A stretch of 43,175 nucleotides of DNA from an uncultured Lachnospiraceae bacterium (GCA_949915905.1 CATLEQ010000003.1:1-43175), one strand, 5' to 3'. Shown: positions 7,892 through 16,158, numbered from the stretch's first letter. Notes: a model not told the origin generated them from the letters alone. A program made the numbers and translations.

Positions 7892-9307
7892 TTACTTTCT
7901 CAGTTCTTTCGCCTTTGTTATCACCACGGCCTTATTTTCCAGTCGGTTCGGCAGGTCAGGATATTTCAGCCCGTGTGCCGTCACCAGGGAAACGATTCGG
8001 TCGTCCTTGTGAAATGCCGGGTTTGCGCACAGCTTCTTGACCGCCCCGACGGCCGCCGCCCCGGCCGGTTCGGCAAAGATTCCCTCCAAGTAACACAGTG
8101 CGTGCCAGCATTCGAACAGCTCTTCTTCTGACAAGGTAATGCAGTCACCCCCGGATTCCCGGATTTGACGGATGGTAAATTCCCCGTCCTTTTCATACCC
8201 GACCAACTGGTCGGCGATTCCGCCCGCGATGGTATGCTCCGTTTCCGCTTCCGAACACACTCTTTGATTTGTATAAAACGCTTTCGCGATTGGCGAGCAG
8301 TTTTCCGCCTGGACTCCCACCATGCGCGGCACTTTTTCCACCAGCCCCAATGCTTTCAAATCCTGGTAACCTCTTAACACGCCGCTAAGCAATGGTCCCG
8401 TTCCGATTGGCACGATAATCCAATCCGGCACCTTCCCGTTTAACTGCTCGTAAAGCTCGTAAGCAATCGTCTTGTCCGCTTCCACGGTATAAGGATTAAT
8501 ATAGGTCGATGTCAAATTGACATATCCGTATTCCTGGCAAGCCTCCTTGACCAGGCCGAAACAATCACTATAATTCCCGTCCACATAGAAAATACTGGCT
8601 CCATACGCAAGCAACTGGGCGATTTTTCCTTTTGCCGTGTCCTTCGGGGCACAGACAATGCTTTTCATGCCCGCCTTCGCCGCATATGCCGCGACAGACA
8701 CGCCCGCGTTCCCTGTCGAGGCAACCGCGACGGTATCCGCCCCGCATTCCTTTGCGACCGAAATGCCAACGGATGTCGGCCTGTCCTTGAACGAAGCGGT
8801 CGGATTGGAAAATTCGTTCTTTACATATAAATTTTCAATTCCTAAATCCCGGTATATCCTTTCCGCACGAACCAGAGCCGTCATGCCCTCTCCCAGGGTT
8901 ACAATATTTTTCTTATCCTCAACCGGAAGAAATGCCTTGTACCTCCACATGCCTGCTAAATTCATGTCGCAAAAATCGGAAAACACAGTAGGTGCCGCGT
9001 TCTTCCCGGACTTTTTGTCCGAATCCATGCCTAGAACCTTCCCGGACTTTTTGTCCAGACCCATGCCTGAAACCTTTCCGGACTTTTTGTCCAGATCCGC
9101 GCCTGGATTTTTGTCTTCCTCATACCCGACCTGCAGGATGCCGCCGCAGTACGGGCATTCATACAAGAACGGACGCACCGCCGACATTTTCGCAGGACGC
9201 GCTAAATCCACATGGCTCGATGCTTCCGCATCATGTGAAGGAACCGTCAAATCCACGTCTGAATACTTCTCATGGCAGTCCACGCACGTCAAATATCGTT
9301 TTCTCAC
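7892..9307 (-). CDS. thrC: Threonine-synthase-family PLP enzyme with internal 12-residue repeats
   Basis: The 471-residue fold type II PLP enzyme has a Schiff-base lysine in NPTASFKDRP (K174) and a glycine-rich phosphate loop VASTGNAGVS. The N-terminus carries two CxxC pairs (C8/C11 and C51/C54) typical of a zinc ribbon. GTG at 9307 is the start because AGGAGGG lies seven bases upstream; earlier ATGs overlap that site. Residues 66-101 are three copies of a DKKSGK-centred unit, placed between the zinc ribbon and the catalytic core and encoded by 36-bp repeats. With an antiporter and RidA in the same operon, a catabolic role (ammonia-lyase or eliminase) is as likely as threonine synthesis. Confidence 0.75.
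   Translation of the reverse strand: MRKRYLTCVDCHEKYSDVDLTVPSHDAEASSHVDLARPAKMSAVRPFLYECPYCGGILQVGYEEDKNPGADLDKKSGKVSGMGLDKKSGKVLGMDSDKKSGKNAAPTVFSDFCDMNLAGMWRYKAFLPVEDKKNIVTLGEGMTALVRAERIYRDLGIENLYVKNEFSNPTASFKDRPTSVGISVAKECGADTVAVASTGNAGVSVAAYAAKAGMKSIVCAPKDTAKGKIAQLLAYGASIFYVDGNYSDCFGLVKEACQEYGYVNLTSTYINPYTVEADKTIAYELYEQLNGKVPDWIIVPIGTGPLLSGVLRGYQDLKALGLVEKVPRMVGVQAENCSPIAKAFYTNQRVCSEAETEHTIAGGIADQLVGYEKDGEFTIRQIRESGGDCITLSEEELFECWHALCYLEGIFAEPAGAAAVGAVKKLCANPAFHKDDRIVSLVTAHGLKYPDLPNRLENKAVVITKAKELRK
9003..9110. repeat. Three 36-bp tandem repeats with hairpins inside the PLP enzyme gene
   Basis: Units begin at 9003, 9039 and 9075. Each has CGGACTTTTTGTCC, which can fold (CGGAC/GTCCG in unit 1, GGAC/GTCC in the others), followed by a less conserved half. 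The period is a multiple of three, so copy number can change without breaking the frame. Confidence 0.85.
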
Positions 9308-9455
9308 AAAATCCCTCCTTTTCTTTTTCATTTTCATAAACGGCCATTTATCGTATTCTTATCATATCACGCTCTTTTTTCTTTTGCAATACTTTTTGTC
9401 TAATTTATTTTTATTTTTTATAAAAAAAGTATTTTTCCTTTTTATACAAATTTTA

Positions 9456-9485
9456 TTGGAAATATATTTCCATTTTTGCTATACT
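9456..9485 (+). promoter_or_regulatory. Promoter of the YheO-type regulator with palindromic operator candidate
   Basis: TTGGAA (9456-9461) and TATACT (9480-9485) are spaced by 18 bases. The perfect palindrome GGAAATATATTTCC (9458-9471) covers the -35 and spacer, between the divergent regulator and enzyme operons. It is a plausible autoregulatory operator. Confidence 0.5.
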
Positions 9486-9513
9486 ACTCATAGATGTCGT
9501 GAGTGAAGAGGCA

Positions 9514-9711
9514 GGCGCACAAAGATAGTTACAGTTCAGCCTTGGGCTGAACTGTAACGGGCATCACCCGCATTTTTAATTTGCCTTCGGCAAAGCGGGT
9601 GATGCATTGGCCAGATTTACGTGCATCCTCCGAGCCAGTCAGCGTAGTGACTGGCTCGGGACTGAACTGTTACCAAAAATGTATTTTGTCAGCATAGCTG
9701 ACTTGTGCGCC
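9514..9711. repeat. Composite multi-hairpin element with terminal inverted repeats
   Basis: GGCGCACAA at 9514-9522 and TTGTGCGCC at 9703-9711 close a 198-bp block. Inside are four hairpins: 9528-9558 (13-bp perfect stem GTTACAGTTCAGC), about 9561-9605 (stem GCATCACCCGC with an inner TTTGCC/GGCAAA stem), 9630-9659 (12-bp stem CCGAGCCAGTCA) and 9688-9702 (GTCAGC/GCTGAC). A partial further copy of the first arm occurs at 9661-9672, allowing alternative pairing. It makes up most of the leader of the YheO-type gene (promoter at 9456, start at 9760). It may be a miniature insertion, a structured leader RNA, or both. Confidence 0.7.
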
Positions 9712-9759
9712 GCAAGAACGCCGGTGGCGTTTTTGAATTTCAACTATCGGGGGTAAATT

Positions 9760-10398
9760 ATGAATCATATTTCAGAAGAAAAAGAATTATTTACACAAAT
9801 ATTGGACATGCTGGCATCCCACATGGGAAATTCTGCCGAAATCGTACTGCATGACTTGACAAAGGACTATGAACACACGATTGTCGACATTCGAAACGGC
9901 GAGATTACCGGCCGAAAGGTCGGGGGCTGCGGCAGCAACCTCGGCCTTGAAGTCCTGAAGGGGGTCGCGGTCAACGGGGACCGCTATAATTATGTAACCC
10001 AGCTTCCCGAGGGAAAAATACTTAGAACCTCTTCGCTTTACATTCGAGACGACAACGGGAAGGCCATCGGCTCCATCTGTATTAACACGGATATCACCGA
10101 CACTTTAAAATTTGAAAAATATTTGCACGACCACAACCAGTTCATCGTTTCCGAAGAAGACACGGAGATTTTGTCCAACGACATCGGACAGATTCTGGAA
10201 CATATCATGAACCGGGCGCAGCTTTATGTGGGAAAGGCCCCGGATCGGATGAACAAACAAGAAAAACTGCAGTATTTAAAATATTTGGATGAAAAAGGAG
10301 TCTTCCTCATCACAAAGGCCGGGAAAAAAGTGTGCGACACATTAAATATCAGCAAAGGGACACTGTATACTTATCTGGACGAGGCCAGACTTTTATAA
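9760..10398 (+). CDS. YheO-type transcriptional regulator (PAS-like plus HTH)
   Basis: The 212-residue protein has an N-terminal YheO/PAS-like domain at about residues 5-120 (NSAEIVLHDLTKDYEHTIVD, GSICINTDITDT). A C-terminal helix-turn-helix follows at about residues 165-212 (TKAGKKVCDTLNISKGTLYT). DauR, a repressor of D-arginine catabolism, belongs to this family. The gene is divergent from the PLP enzyme/antiporter/ridA operon, so it probably controls that operon in response to an amino acid. GGGGG lies six bases in front of the ATG. Confidence 0.85.
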   Translation: MNHISEEKELFTQILDMLASHMGNSAEIVLHDLTKDYEHTIVDIRNGEITGRKVGGCGSNLGLEVLKGVAVNGDRYNYVTQLPEGKILRTSSLYIRDDNGKAIGSICINTDITDTLKFEKYLHDHNQFIVSEEDTEILSNDIGQILEHIMNRAQLYVGKAPDRMNKQEKLQYLKYLDEKGVFLITKAGKKVCDTLNISKGTLYTYLDEARLL

Positions 10399-10467
10399 TC
10401 CCGCCAGCCCCATCTATGCCTTATCATATCGTCCATCATGCAGTGTGCAAATACTACTTAGTAACAA

Positions 10468-10592
10468 AGAGTTTCGCTTGCGAAACTCTCGCGCCGGAGC
10501 GCGGCTGCGCCAGCAGCCATTTTCCTTATGCGCGAAGTGCGCATCCCCCGGAGGATTTTGTGTTATAGGGAACGAAGTTTCCTATAACACAA
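10468..10592 (+). repeat. Multi-hairpin repeat, family 1, copy A
   Basis: The order is: hairpin 10468-10489 (AGAGTTTCG/CGAAACTCT), block TCGCGCCGG, hairpin around GGCTGC/GCAGCC, block TTTCCTTATGCG, a small GTGCGCATC hairpin, then a terminal hairpin at 10558-10592 with a 16-bp stem. The order and the blocks TCGCGCC, TTTCC and GTGCGCATC recur at 24885-25012 and, inverted, at 29448-29586. The arms of the outer hairpins differ between copies. It lies between the ends of two convergent genes. Confidence 0.7.
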
Positions 10593-10640
10593 AAAAGAGA
10601 ATGCGCCTCCCGGTTATTCCAGAGGGGTGCATTCTCTTTT
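10593..10640. terminator. Bidirectional terminator between the regulator and putP
   Basis: AAAAGAGAATGC and GCATTCTCTTTT form a perfect 12-bp stem, with the added inner pairing CCTCCC/GGGG. T- and A-runs at both sides suit the two convergent genes ending at 10398 and 10653. Confidence 0.75.
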
Positions 10641-10652
10641 CTTTCCATTCTT

Positions 10653-12185
10653 TTACCCTATCGAGTCAAATTCCTCGCATATCTCTTTTGAAGGCGGTGC
10701 CGTAACGAGTGACACAACCACGATCGCCACGCTGCCCACGATGAAGGCCGGCAACAGCTCATAAATGTTCCATGCGCCTCCCAGCGGACGCACCAGGTAT
10801 TTCCATACGAATACCATCACGCCGCCCGACACCATGCCGGCAAGCGCCCCTGCCAAATTGGTGCGTTTCCAGAAAAGGGAAAACAGCATGACCGGCCCAA
10901 ACGCCGCCCCGAACCCGGCCCAGGCAAACGATACGATGGTAAATACGGAGCTGTTCGGATCCCACGCCAGCACGATTGCCACCAATGCAATCCCCAATAC
11001 GGTCAACCGTGCCGCCTGCATGGACTTCTTCGTGTCCATTTTCACCTTGAACACGTCCTGCAGCAGATTTTGAGAGACGCCGGAAGCCGCCGTCAGAAGC
11101 TGGGAGTCCGCCGTCGACATCGTACATGCCAGGATGCCCGCCAACACGACACCCGCTACCAATGCTGCCAAAAATCCGTTCTGGGATAAAAGGCTGGCAA
11201 ACTGAATCACGACCGTCTCGGAGTCCGCGCTGCTTGAAAACATCGGAATCGCCCCCGCCACGGACGCACCATATCCGATGATTCCTATCAGGATTGCCAC
11301 GAACATGGAAATCACGACCCATATACTGGCAATCCGACGGGAAGTCTTAATCTTCGTCTCATCCTCCATCGCCATAAACCGAAGCAGGATATGCGGCATT
11401 CCGAAATATCCCAGCCCCCAGGCCAGCGTAGAAAGTATGGTAATAAATCCGTACGGCGTGGACGTTCCGCTTGCCATGTCATGCATGGCCGTCATTGACA
11501 AATAGCCGCCTAACGCCTTCGCATTGTCCATCACGGCTCCCCAGCCGCCGGCCATGTGCGCCCCGAAGAACACGATGATTACCAGGGCAATGGTCATTAC
11601 GATGCTCTGCACCAGGTCTGTCGTGGACACTGCCAAAAATCCGCCCAGAACCGTATAACCCACGATGACGATTGCGCCAATAATCATTGCCACATGATAA
11701 TTGATGCCAAACAAACTGTTAAATAAAGTTCCAATCGCCTTGAACCCGGATGCCGTATACGGAATGAAGAAAATCAAAATCACGATTGCCGCGATGCTCA
11801 TCAGGATATTTTTTTCATCATGGTAACGTCTGGAAAAAAAGTCCGGAATCGTAATCGCGTTACACTTAATCGAGTAACGGCGCAGACGCTTTGCCACAAT
11901 CAGCCAGTTAAAGTAAGTTCCCACGCCCAGGCCAATCGCCGTCCAGCCCGCGTCGGCAATTCCGCTCAAATACGCCACTCCCGGCAGCCCCATCAAAAGC
12001 CAGCTGCTCATGTCCGAGGCCTCCGCGCTCATGGCCGCCACCAACGGCCCTAATTTTCTGCCGCCCAGATAAAACTCACTGGCGGAATCACCGCTTCCCT
12101 TTTTGTTGAAATAATAGCCAATGTATATCATCAACGCCAAATACGCGACAATCGCTATGATGATACCTATTTGTCCTGTTAACAT
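10653..12185 (-). CDS. putP: Sodium/proline symporter PutP
   Basis: The 510-residue sodium:solute symporter has about 13 membrane helices. PutP hallmarks are EFYLGGRKLGPLVAAMSAEA at residues 37-56, SDMSSWLLMGLPG just after, and DFFSRRYHD. PutP takes up L-proline with Na+ across the cytoplasmic membrane for osmoprotection or as fuel. Start at 12185 has GGAGAG at good spacing and a strong promoter upstream (12237-12265). It is a single-gene unit between two terminators. Confidence 0.9.
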   Translation of the reverse strand: MLTGQIGIIIAIVAYLALMIYIGYYFNKKGSGDSASEFYLGGRKLGPLVAAMSAEASDMSSWLLMGLPGVAYLSGIADAGWTAIGLGVGTYFNWLIVAKRLRRYSIKCNAITIPDFFSRRYHDEKNILMSIAAIVILIFFIPYTASGFKAIGTLFNSLFGINYHVAMIIGAIVIVGYTVLGGFLAVSTTDLVQSIVMTIALVIIVFFGAHMAGGWGAVMDNAKALGGYLSMTAMHDMASGTSTPYGFITILSTLAWGLGYFGMPHILLRFMAMEDETKIKTSRRIASIWVVISMFVAILIGIIGYGASVAGAIPMFSSSADSETVVIQFASLLSQNGFLAALVAGVVLAGILACTMSTADSQLLTAASGVSQNLLQDVFKVKMDTKKSMQAARLTVLGIALVAIVLAWDPNSSVFTIVSFAWAGFGAAFGPVMLFSLFWKRTNLAGALAGMVSGGVMVFVWKYLVRPLGGAWNIYELLPAFIVGSVAIVVVSLVTAPPSKEICEEFDSIG

Positions 12186-12236
12186 AATACTCTCCTTCCC
12201 TACTGTATGTAATTGTCTGCAAGCGCAAACACGAGC

Positions 12237-12265
12237 ATTATAGCATACTAAATTGTGGACTGCAA
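12237..12265 (-). promoter_or_regulatory. Sigma-A promoter of putP
   Basis: On the minus strand TTGCAG (12260-12265) and a perfect TATAAT (12237-12242) are separated by 17 bases, about 52 bases before the start codon. Confidence 0.7.
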
Positions 12266-12315
12266 TACAGAACAAATTATAGAATAAATACCGTACTTTA
12301 TATCTGAAAAATATA

Positions 12316-12358
12316 GAAAAAGCGTTGGTAAATCAGCATTTTTTACCAGACGCTTTTT
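12316..12358 (-). terminator. Terminator after the TetR gene
   Basis: AAAAAGCG..TGGTAAA and TTTACCA..CGCTTTTT form a long stem with a small bulge and T-runs on both strands. It lies between the TetR stop and the putP promoter. Confidence 0.7.
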
Positions 12359-12410
12359 AATAACTTTCTTCAAACATAAAACATTATTTTTAATATAATT
12401 TACTCTTACT

Positions 12411-13001
12411 TCACCCCTCCACCCGGAAGCTATGCAAAAATCCCGGCATCACCCGCTTGCTATACTCCTTGAGGGAATATTCTCCCCCGCACAAACACCA
12501 ATCGTAAAGCAATGCCCGTTCACAAAGCGCATATAACTTCATCATGTCATTGACACTGGATTTCGTGGACAACTGGCCATCCTTCTGCCCTTGCGCGATA
12601 ATCTTCCGCAGCAATTTATAGTACGTCCGGTTGTGGTTGAGCAAGTGCTTCTCCCCGCTCGTTACCAACTGGGTGGACAGAAGTCTTGCCAAAAGCTCCA
12701 TGGAAATACTATTTTCCACCATGCCAAAAAGTTCTTCATTTAAATAAAGCAACTTTTCCATGGCCGACATTTGCGGGTCAAGCTCCTCCATCAACGCCTC
12801 GTATTTCTCGTCAAACAATGTACTCAAGGTGCTTAGCAGTGCATCCTTCCCTTCAAAATAGTGATAGAAGGAGCCCTTCGACGTCTGGGAAAGCTCTATG
12901 ATTTCTTCCACCGTGGTGTCCTCGTACCCCTGCTCGTAGAACAACTCCCAGGCCGCGCTGACAATTTTCCCCCTTGTATTTCTTGCCTTTTTCTTCGCCA
13001 T
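12411..13001 (-). CDS. TetR/AcrR family regulator
   Basis: The 196-residue protein has the TetR N-terminal helix-turn-helix at about residues 10-56 (IVSAAWELFYEQGYEDTTVE, TSKGSFYHYFEGKDALL). A helical ligand domain follows and has no sequence-evident ligand. TetR proteins are mostly repressors of adjacent transport or efflux genes. No efflux gene is next to it. The nearest genes are LacX (same strand, 53 bases upstream) and putP, so its target is unknown. GGAGGGG precedes the start. Confidence 0.9.
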   Translation of the reverse strand: MAKKKARNTRGKIVSAAWELFYEQGYEDTTVEEIIELSQTSKGSFYHYFEGKDALLSTLSTLFDEKYEALMEELDPQMSAMEKLLYLNEELFGMVENSISMELLARLLSTQLVTSGEKHLLNHNRTYYKLLRKIIAQGQKDGQLSTKSSVNDMMKLYALCERALLYDWCLCGGEYSLKEYSKRVMPGFLHSFRVEG

Positions 13002-13053
13002 ACATGCGCCCCTCCATCAAAATCAGAACAGTAACCGACTGTCGTTCTGCGTG

Positions 13054-13923
13054 TCACGCCACCACGATGGTATATTTACGTGAGAAAACCCCTTTGCTTT
13101 CCACGCTGTTAATTCCTGGTTTTTCCGAAATGTCACCGGCAAACCCTTTGTCGTCACAGCGTCCCGCCCAGGGCTCCAGGCAGACAAACGGGGCATCCTT
13201 TACCGACCAGATGCCATAATTTTCAAACCCTGCGCAGCGCATCCCGACATATGGGCTACCATCCTTGTGACAGAGCCACGCTTCCTCGATTTGCCCATTA
13301 TCAAACACAAGCGCGTCCTTCGAAAACATTTCCTCCGTAAGCGGACACATTTCCCGCTCAAGCTCTAACGTATACGTCGCATCCGGGACACCGGTTCCGC
13401 TGTCCGGGTCAAGCAAAATGTAGGCAAGCCGCTCCTTGCCCGGGAACCGCAGGCAATAATCCGCCTTCGTTTCCGTTTGATTTGCAAAACGGAAAGCCGG
13501 ATGACCGCCGATGGTAAAATACATCCGTCCCTCCCCGGCATTTTTCACCAGCCACTCCACCTCTAATTCCTTTTCACAAAGGCGATACGTAATGGTCAAT
13601 TCAAAATCATATGGATATACCTTCTTACTCTCCTTGGATGCGCGAAGGACGTATGACGCATCCTCCTTGCCCGATTGAGTGCACGTAAATACGCTGTCCC
13701 TGGCAAATCCATGCTGGGAGGTCGGATACTGCCTTCCGCCAATCCTGACCGTGTTTTGATATGTCTTTCCCACGTTCGGGAAAAGTATGGGCGAATGGCG
13801 TTTCCAGTAAGTCGGATTTCCCTCCCAAAGAATCTCCGTATCCTTTTCCTTGTCATAAATACGGGTTACTTCCGCACCCGGCTCGGCAATTTCCACTACT
13901 AAAAAATCATTTTCCAGTCTCAT
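13054..13923 (-). CDS. LacX-like aldose 1-epimerase family protein
   Basis: The 289-residue beta-sandwich protein has MRLENDFLVVEIAEPGAEVT at the N-terminus, the histidine motif QYPTSQHGFARDS (about residue 70) and YFTIGGHPAFRF (about residue 145). It also has CLEPWAGRCDD near the end. Aldose 1-epimerases interconvert sugar anomers, and this LacX-like subgroup is found in lactose and other sugar loci with unknown precise substrate. Start at 13923 has GGGAGAGG upstream. It is probably co-transcribed with the TetR gene 53 bases downstream. Confidence 0.85.
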   Translation of the reverse strand: MRLENDFLVVEIAEPGAEVTRIYDKEKDTEILWEGNPTYWKRHSPILFPNVGKTYQNTVRIGGRQYPTSQHGFARDSVFTCTQSGKEDASYVLRASKESKKVYPYDFELTITYRLCEKELEVEWLVKNAGEGRMYFTIGGHPAFRFANQTETKADYCLRFPGKERLAYILLDPDSGTGVPDATYTLELEREMCPLTEEMFSKDALVFDNGQIEEAWLCHKDGSPYVGMRCAGFENYGIWSVKDAPFVCLEPWAGRCDDKGFAGDISEKPGINSVESKGVFSRKYTIVVA

Positions 13924-13995
13924 ATTTTCCTCTCCCTTCCACAAGCGTCCCCCTCAACGCCGCCGGCATGGCGTTTCGCAGGCAACCGCGCCAAA

Positions 13996-15081
13996 TCACT
14001 CAGAATCCTCCGTGGCATTTTCTCCCGGCTTCACACTCTTTTCCAGCAAGTAGGCCGCCACCTTCTCCTGCAGAATCGTATTTTTTATCATGTCCGCGTC
14101 GTAGGTTTGCTTGAACTGCTCGACGTCATCATAACCAATCGTCCTGGCAAGCTCCTCCACGTCCTTCTCGTATTCGTCCCCGGTGCTTTCCAGTTCATGC
14201 TCCTCTGCGATTAATTCGCATGCAAGCTTGACCTTGACGTAGTTTTCCGCCGAGGTTTGTGTCTGCTTGTCAAACTCCGCTTCCGTCATGCCAACATAAT
14301 TTTCTACAAACGTCGCCAAATCCACGCCATAAGCTTGTGCATAGGTCTGGTACTGGCTCTGCACCAACTCCACCTGCGCCTCGACCTCCCCTTCCGGGTA
14401 GGATTTTGCCGTTATATTTGGCAAAAGAGCGTTAAACACGGCATTCACCGTGTCCTGGTGCGCCCGGTACGCATTGTCCTCTGTAAGTCCCTCGCGAATT
14501 TGCTCCCTATATTCCTCCACCGTCTGCGCGCCATTTCCGTTTTGTACGACCCACTCGTCCGTGAGCTCCGGCATAATCATCTGATAAATGCCGTTCAGCT
14601 TGATATGAAATACCGCGACTTTGCCCGCATAATCCGGATTTGGCTTATACGGGGTAGGAAACTGTACCGTGATGTCAAACTCCTCTCCCGTCCGATGTCC
14701 CACAATCTGTTCCTCAAATCCCGCGTATTCCTCCGTTGCCCCGATAAAGCTCCCGGATCCAATGACCAAATCAGAACCCGTATCCGTTCCTCCTGGAAAG
14801 ACTTCCCCGTCAAAACTGCCGGAATAGTCTATATTTACCGTGTCCCCCTCCTGCACCGCGCGATCCGTGATCTCCTCCCGAATCTGGGAATAACTTAACA
14901 TCCCGCTGATATAATAGTCGACCGTCTCGTCCGTCACTTCCTCGGGTTCGACCGCCTCTACCTCCAGACCTTCATACTTCTCAATCGTAATGTACTTATT
15001 AGACAGCTTTCCACTGCCGCACCCGGCCAGCGTCGCCGCCAACATCGTACACAAAGCACCCATCATCCATCTTTTCTTCAT
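13996..15081 (-). CDS. Lipoprotein with FKBP and trigger-factor-like domains (peptidyl-prolyl isomerase)
   Basis: The 361-residue precursor starts MKKRWMMGALCTMLAATLAG followed by C, a clear lipobox (LAGC), so it is anchored outside the membrane. An FKBP-like domain lies at about residues 70-170 (GDTVNIDYSGSFDGEVFPGG, VGHRTGEEFDITVQFP). A trigger-factor C-terminal-type helical domain follows (ELTDEWVVQNG, YREQIREGL). Such proteins help fold secreted proteins outside the cell. There is no ribosome-binding N-terminal domain, so it is not the cytosolic trigger factor. A divergent gene starts 202 bases away. Confidence 0.85.
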   Translation of the reverse strand: MKKRWMMGALCTMLAATLAGCGSGKLSNKYITIEKYEGLEVEAVEPEEVTDETVDYYISGMLSYSQIREEITDRAVQEGDTVNIDYSGSFDGEVFPGGTDTGSDLVIGSGSFIGATEEYAGFEEQIVGHRTGEEFDITVQFPTPYKPNPDYAGKVAVFHIKLNGIYQMIMPELTDEWVVQNGNGAQTVEEYREQIREGLTEDNAYRAHQDTVNAVFNALLPNITAKSYPEGEVEAQVELVQSQYQTYAQAYGVDLATFVENYVGMTEAEFDKQTQTSAENYVKVKLACELIAEEHELESTGDEYEKDVEELARTIGYDDVEQFKQTYDADMIKNTILQEKVAAYLLEKSVKPGENATEDSE

Positions 15082-15219
15082 TTCAAATCCAATCCTTTCC
15101 CTTCTGTTCCTCATAATCCATCCTCTCCGTCACTTCGCCGTACATGCGCACTCGTTAGGACAAATTATAACGTCCCTTCTTTTATACCATATTTCCGCAC
15201 TAAAAAAAAGCTTTTTCTG

Positions 15220-15248
15220 TTGCACTTCGCCGGAAAGAATGATAAACT
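15220..15248 (+). promoter_or_regulatory. Promoter of the Lys-rich membrane protein gene
   Basis: TTGCAC (15220-15225) and TAAACT (15243-15248) are spaced by 17 bases, 36 bases before the ATG at 15284, which has a strong AGGAGGGG site. Confidence 0.5.
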
Positions 15249-15283
15249 GATACTATTGTTACCACAAAGAAGGAGGGGTTGAC

Positions 15284-16024
15284 ATGAAATTATGGATGGT
15301 ACTGCTGATTATATTGGCAATCCTGGTTGTCGCGCTGGTTGTTTTGTATTTTCTGGGCAAACGGGCCGAGAAAAAGCAAGCCGAGCAAAAAGAACAGCTT
15401 GATGCCGTTGCCCAGACATTGAACATGCTGATTATTGACAAGAAAAAGCTAAGAATCAAGGATGCCGGGTTTCCGGCGATGGTACTGGAAAACACGCCGA
15501 AGTACCTACGCTGGTCCAAGGTTCCGGTCGTAAAGGCCAAGGTCGGGCCACGCATCATGACGTTGATGTGTGACATACAAATCTACGACTTGATTCCGAT
15601 TAAGAAAGAGGTCAAGGCCGTCGTCAGCGGAATCTATATCACCAGCGTGAAGGGAGTTCGCGGGCCGCTCGAAACGCCGAAAAAGAAAAAGCTTTTCGAG
15701 CGCATAAAGGATCGCATCAAGGGCGAGGACGCGAACGCAAAAAATGAGAAACAAGGCAAGGATTCCAAGGAAAACAAGGCCGAAAAAAATAATGACGGCA
15801 ACAGTTCCAAACCAGAAGCCAAAGTTGTCAAGAGCACTGCCGCCAACAATGAAAGCAAGAACGCAAAGCCTAATTCTGCCAATATGGTAACGGGCAAGAA
15901 TGCGGATGCAAAAGAAAGCGGCGATGGCAAAGGCAAGGGCGGAAAATCCGCCAACAGCGGAAAAAGCACCGGAAGCAAGGGCAGCAAGGGCCAGCAACGG
16001 AAAAAAGCCAAAAAGAAAAAATGA
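15284..16024 (+). CDS. Membrane-anchored protein with Lys/Ser/Gly-rich tail, unknown function
   Basis: The 246-residue protein has one N-terminal membrane helix (LLIILAILVVALVVLYFLG). A compact conserved-looking domain follows to about residue 125 (KKKLRIKDAGFPAMVLENTP, KVGPRIMTLMCDIQIYDLIP). The last 120 residues are low complexity, almost only Lys, Ala, Asn, Ser, Gly and Glu, ending KAKKKK. With the helix as anchor and the tail inside, the strongly basic tail could bind nucleic acid or acidic lipid. This is inference from composition. I do not recognise the family. A strong terminator follows. Confidence 0.8.
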   Translation: MKLWMVLLIILAILVVALVVLYFLGKRAEKKQAEQKEQLDAVAQTLNMLIIDKKKLRIKDAGFPAMVLENTPKYLRWSKVPVVKAKVGPRIMTLMCDIQIYDLIPIKKEVKAVVSGIYITSVKGVRGPLETPKKKKLFERIKDRIKGEDANAKNEKQGKDSKENKAEKNNDGNSSKPEAKVVKSTAANNESKNAKPNSANMVTGKNADAKESGDGKGKGGKSANSGKSTGSKGSKGQQRKKAKKKK

Positions 16025-16055
16025 CGTAACTATTCAGGACAGCAGCAATATGACA

Positions 16056-16104
16056 AAAAAATCCGTGCATCCGCCGAATTTACCTGGCGAATGCACGGAT
16101 TTTT
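16056..16104 (+). terminator. Terminator, probably bidirectional
   Basis: AAAAATCCGTGCAT and ATGCACGGATTTTT form a perfect 14-bp stem with an inner CGCC/GGCG pairing and T-runs on both strands. It separates the convergent genes ending at 16024 and 16159. Confidence 0.85.
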
Positions 16105-16158
16105 CATATTCTAAACGACCAGCAAGCATGCGGTATTAAATTTTTCATGCTTCCTCCT

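Noticed and set aside
9003..9110. Possible CRISPR array because of regular 36-bp repeats with hairpins
   Set aside because: The repeats are directly adjacent without distinct spacers, they lie in frame within a gene, and no cas gene is near.
10558..10592. Rho-independent terminator
   Set aside because: The stem is very long and followed by A rather than T on the plus strand. A better terminator follows at 10593-10640, so the stem is better seen as part of repeat copy A.
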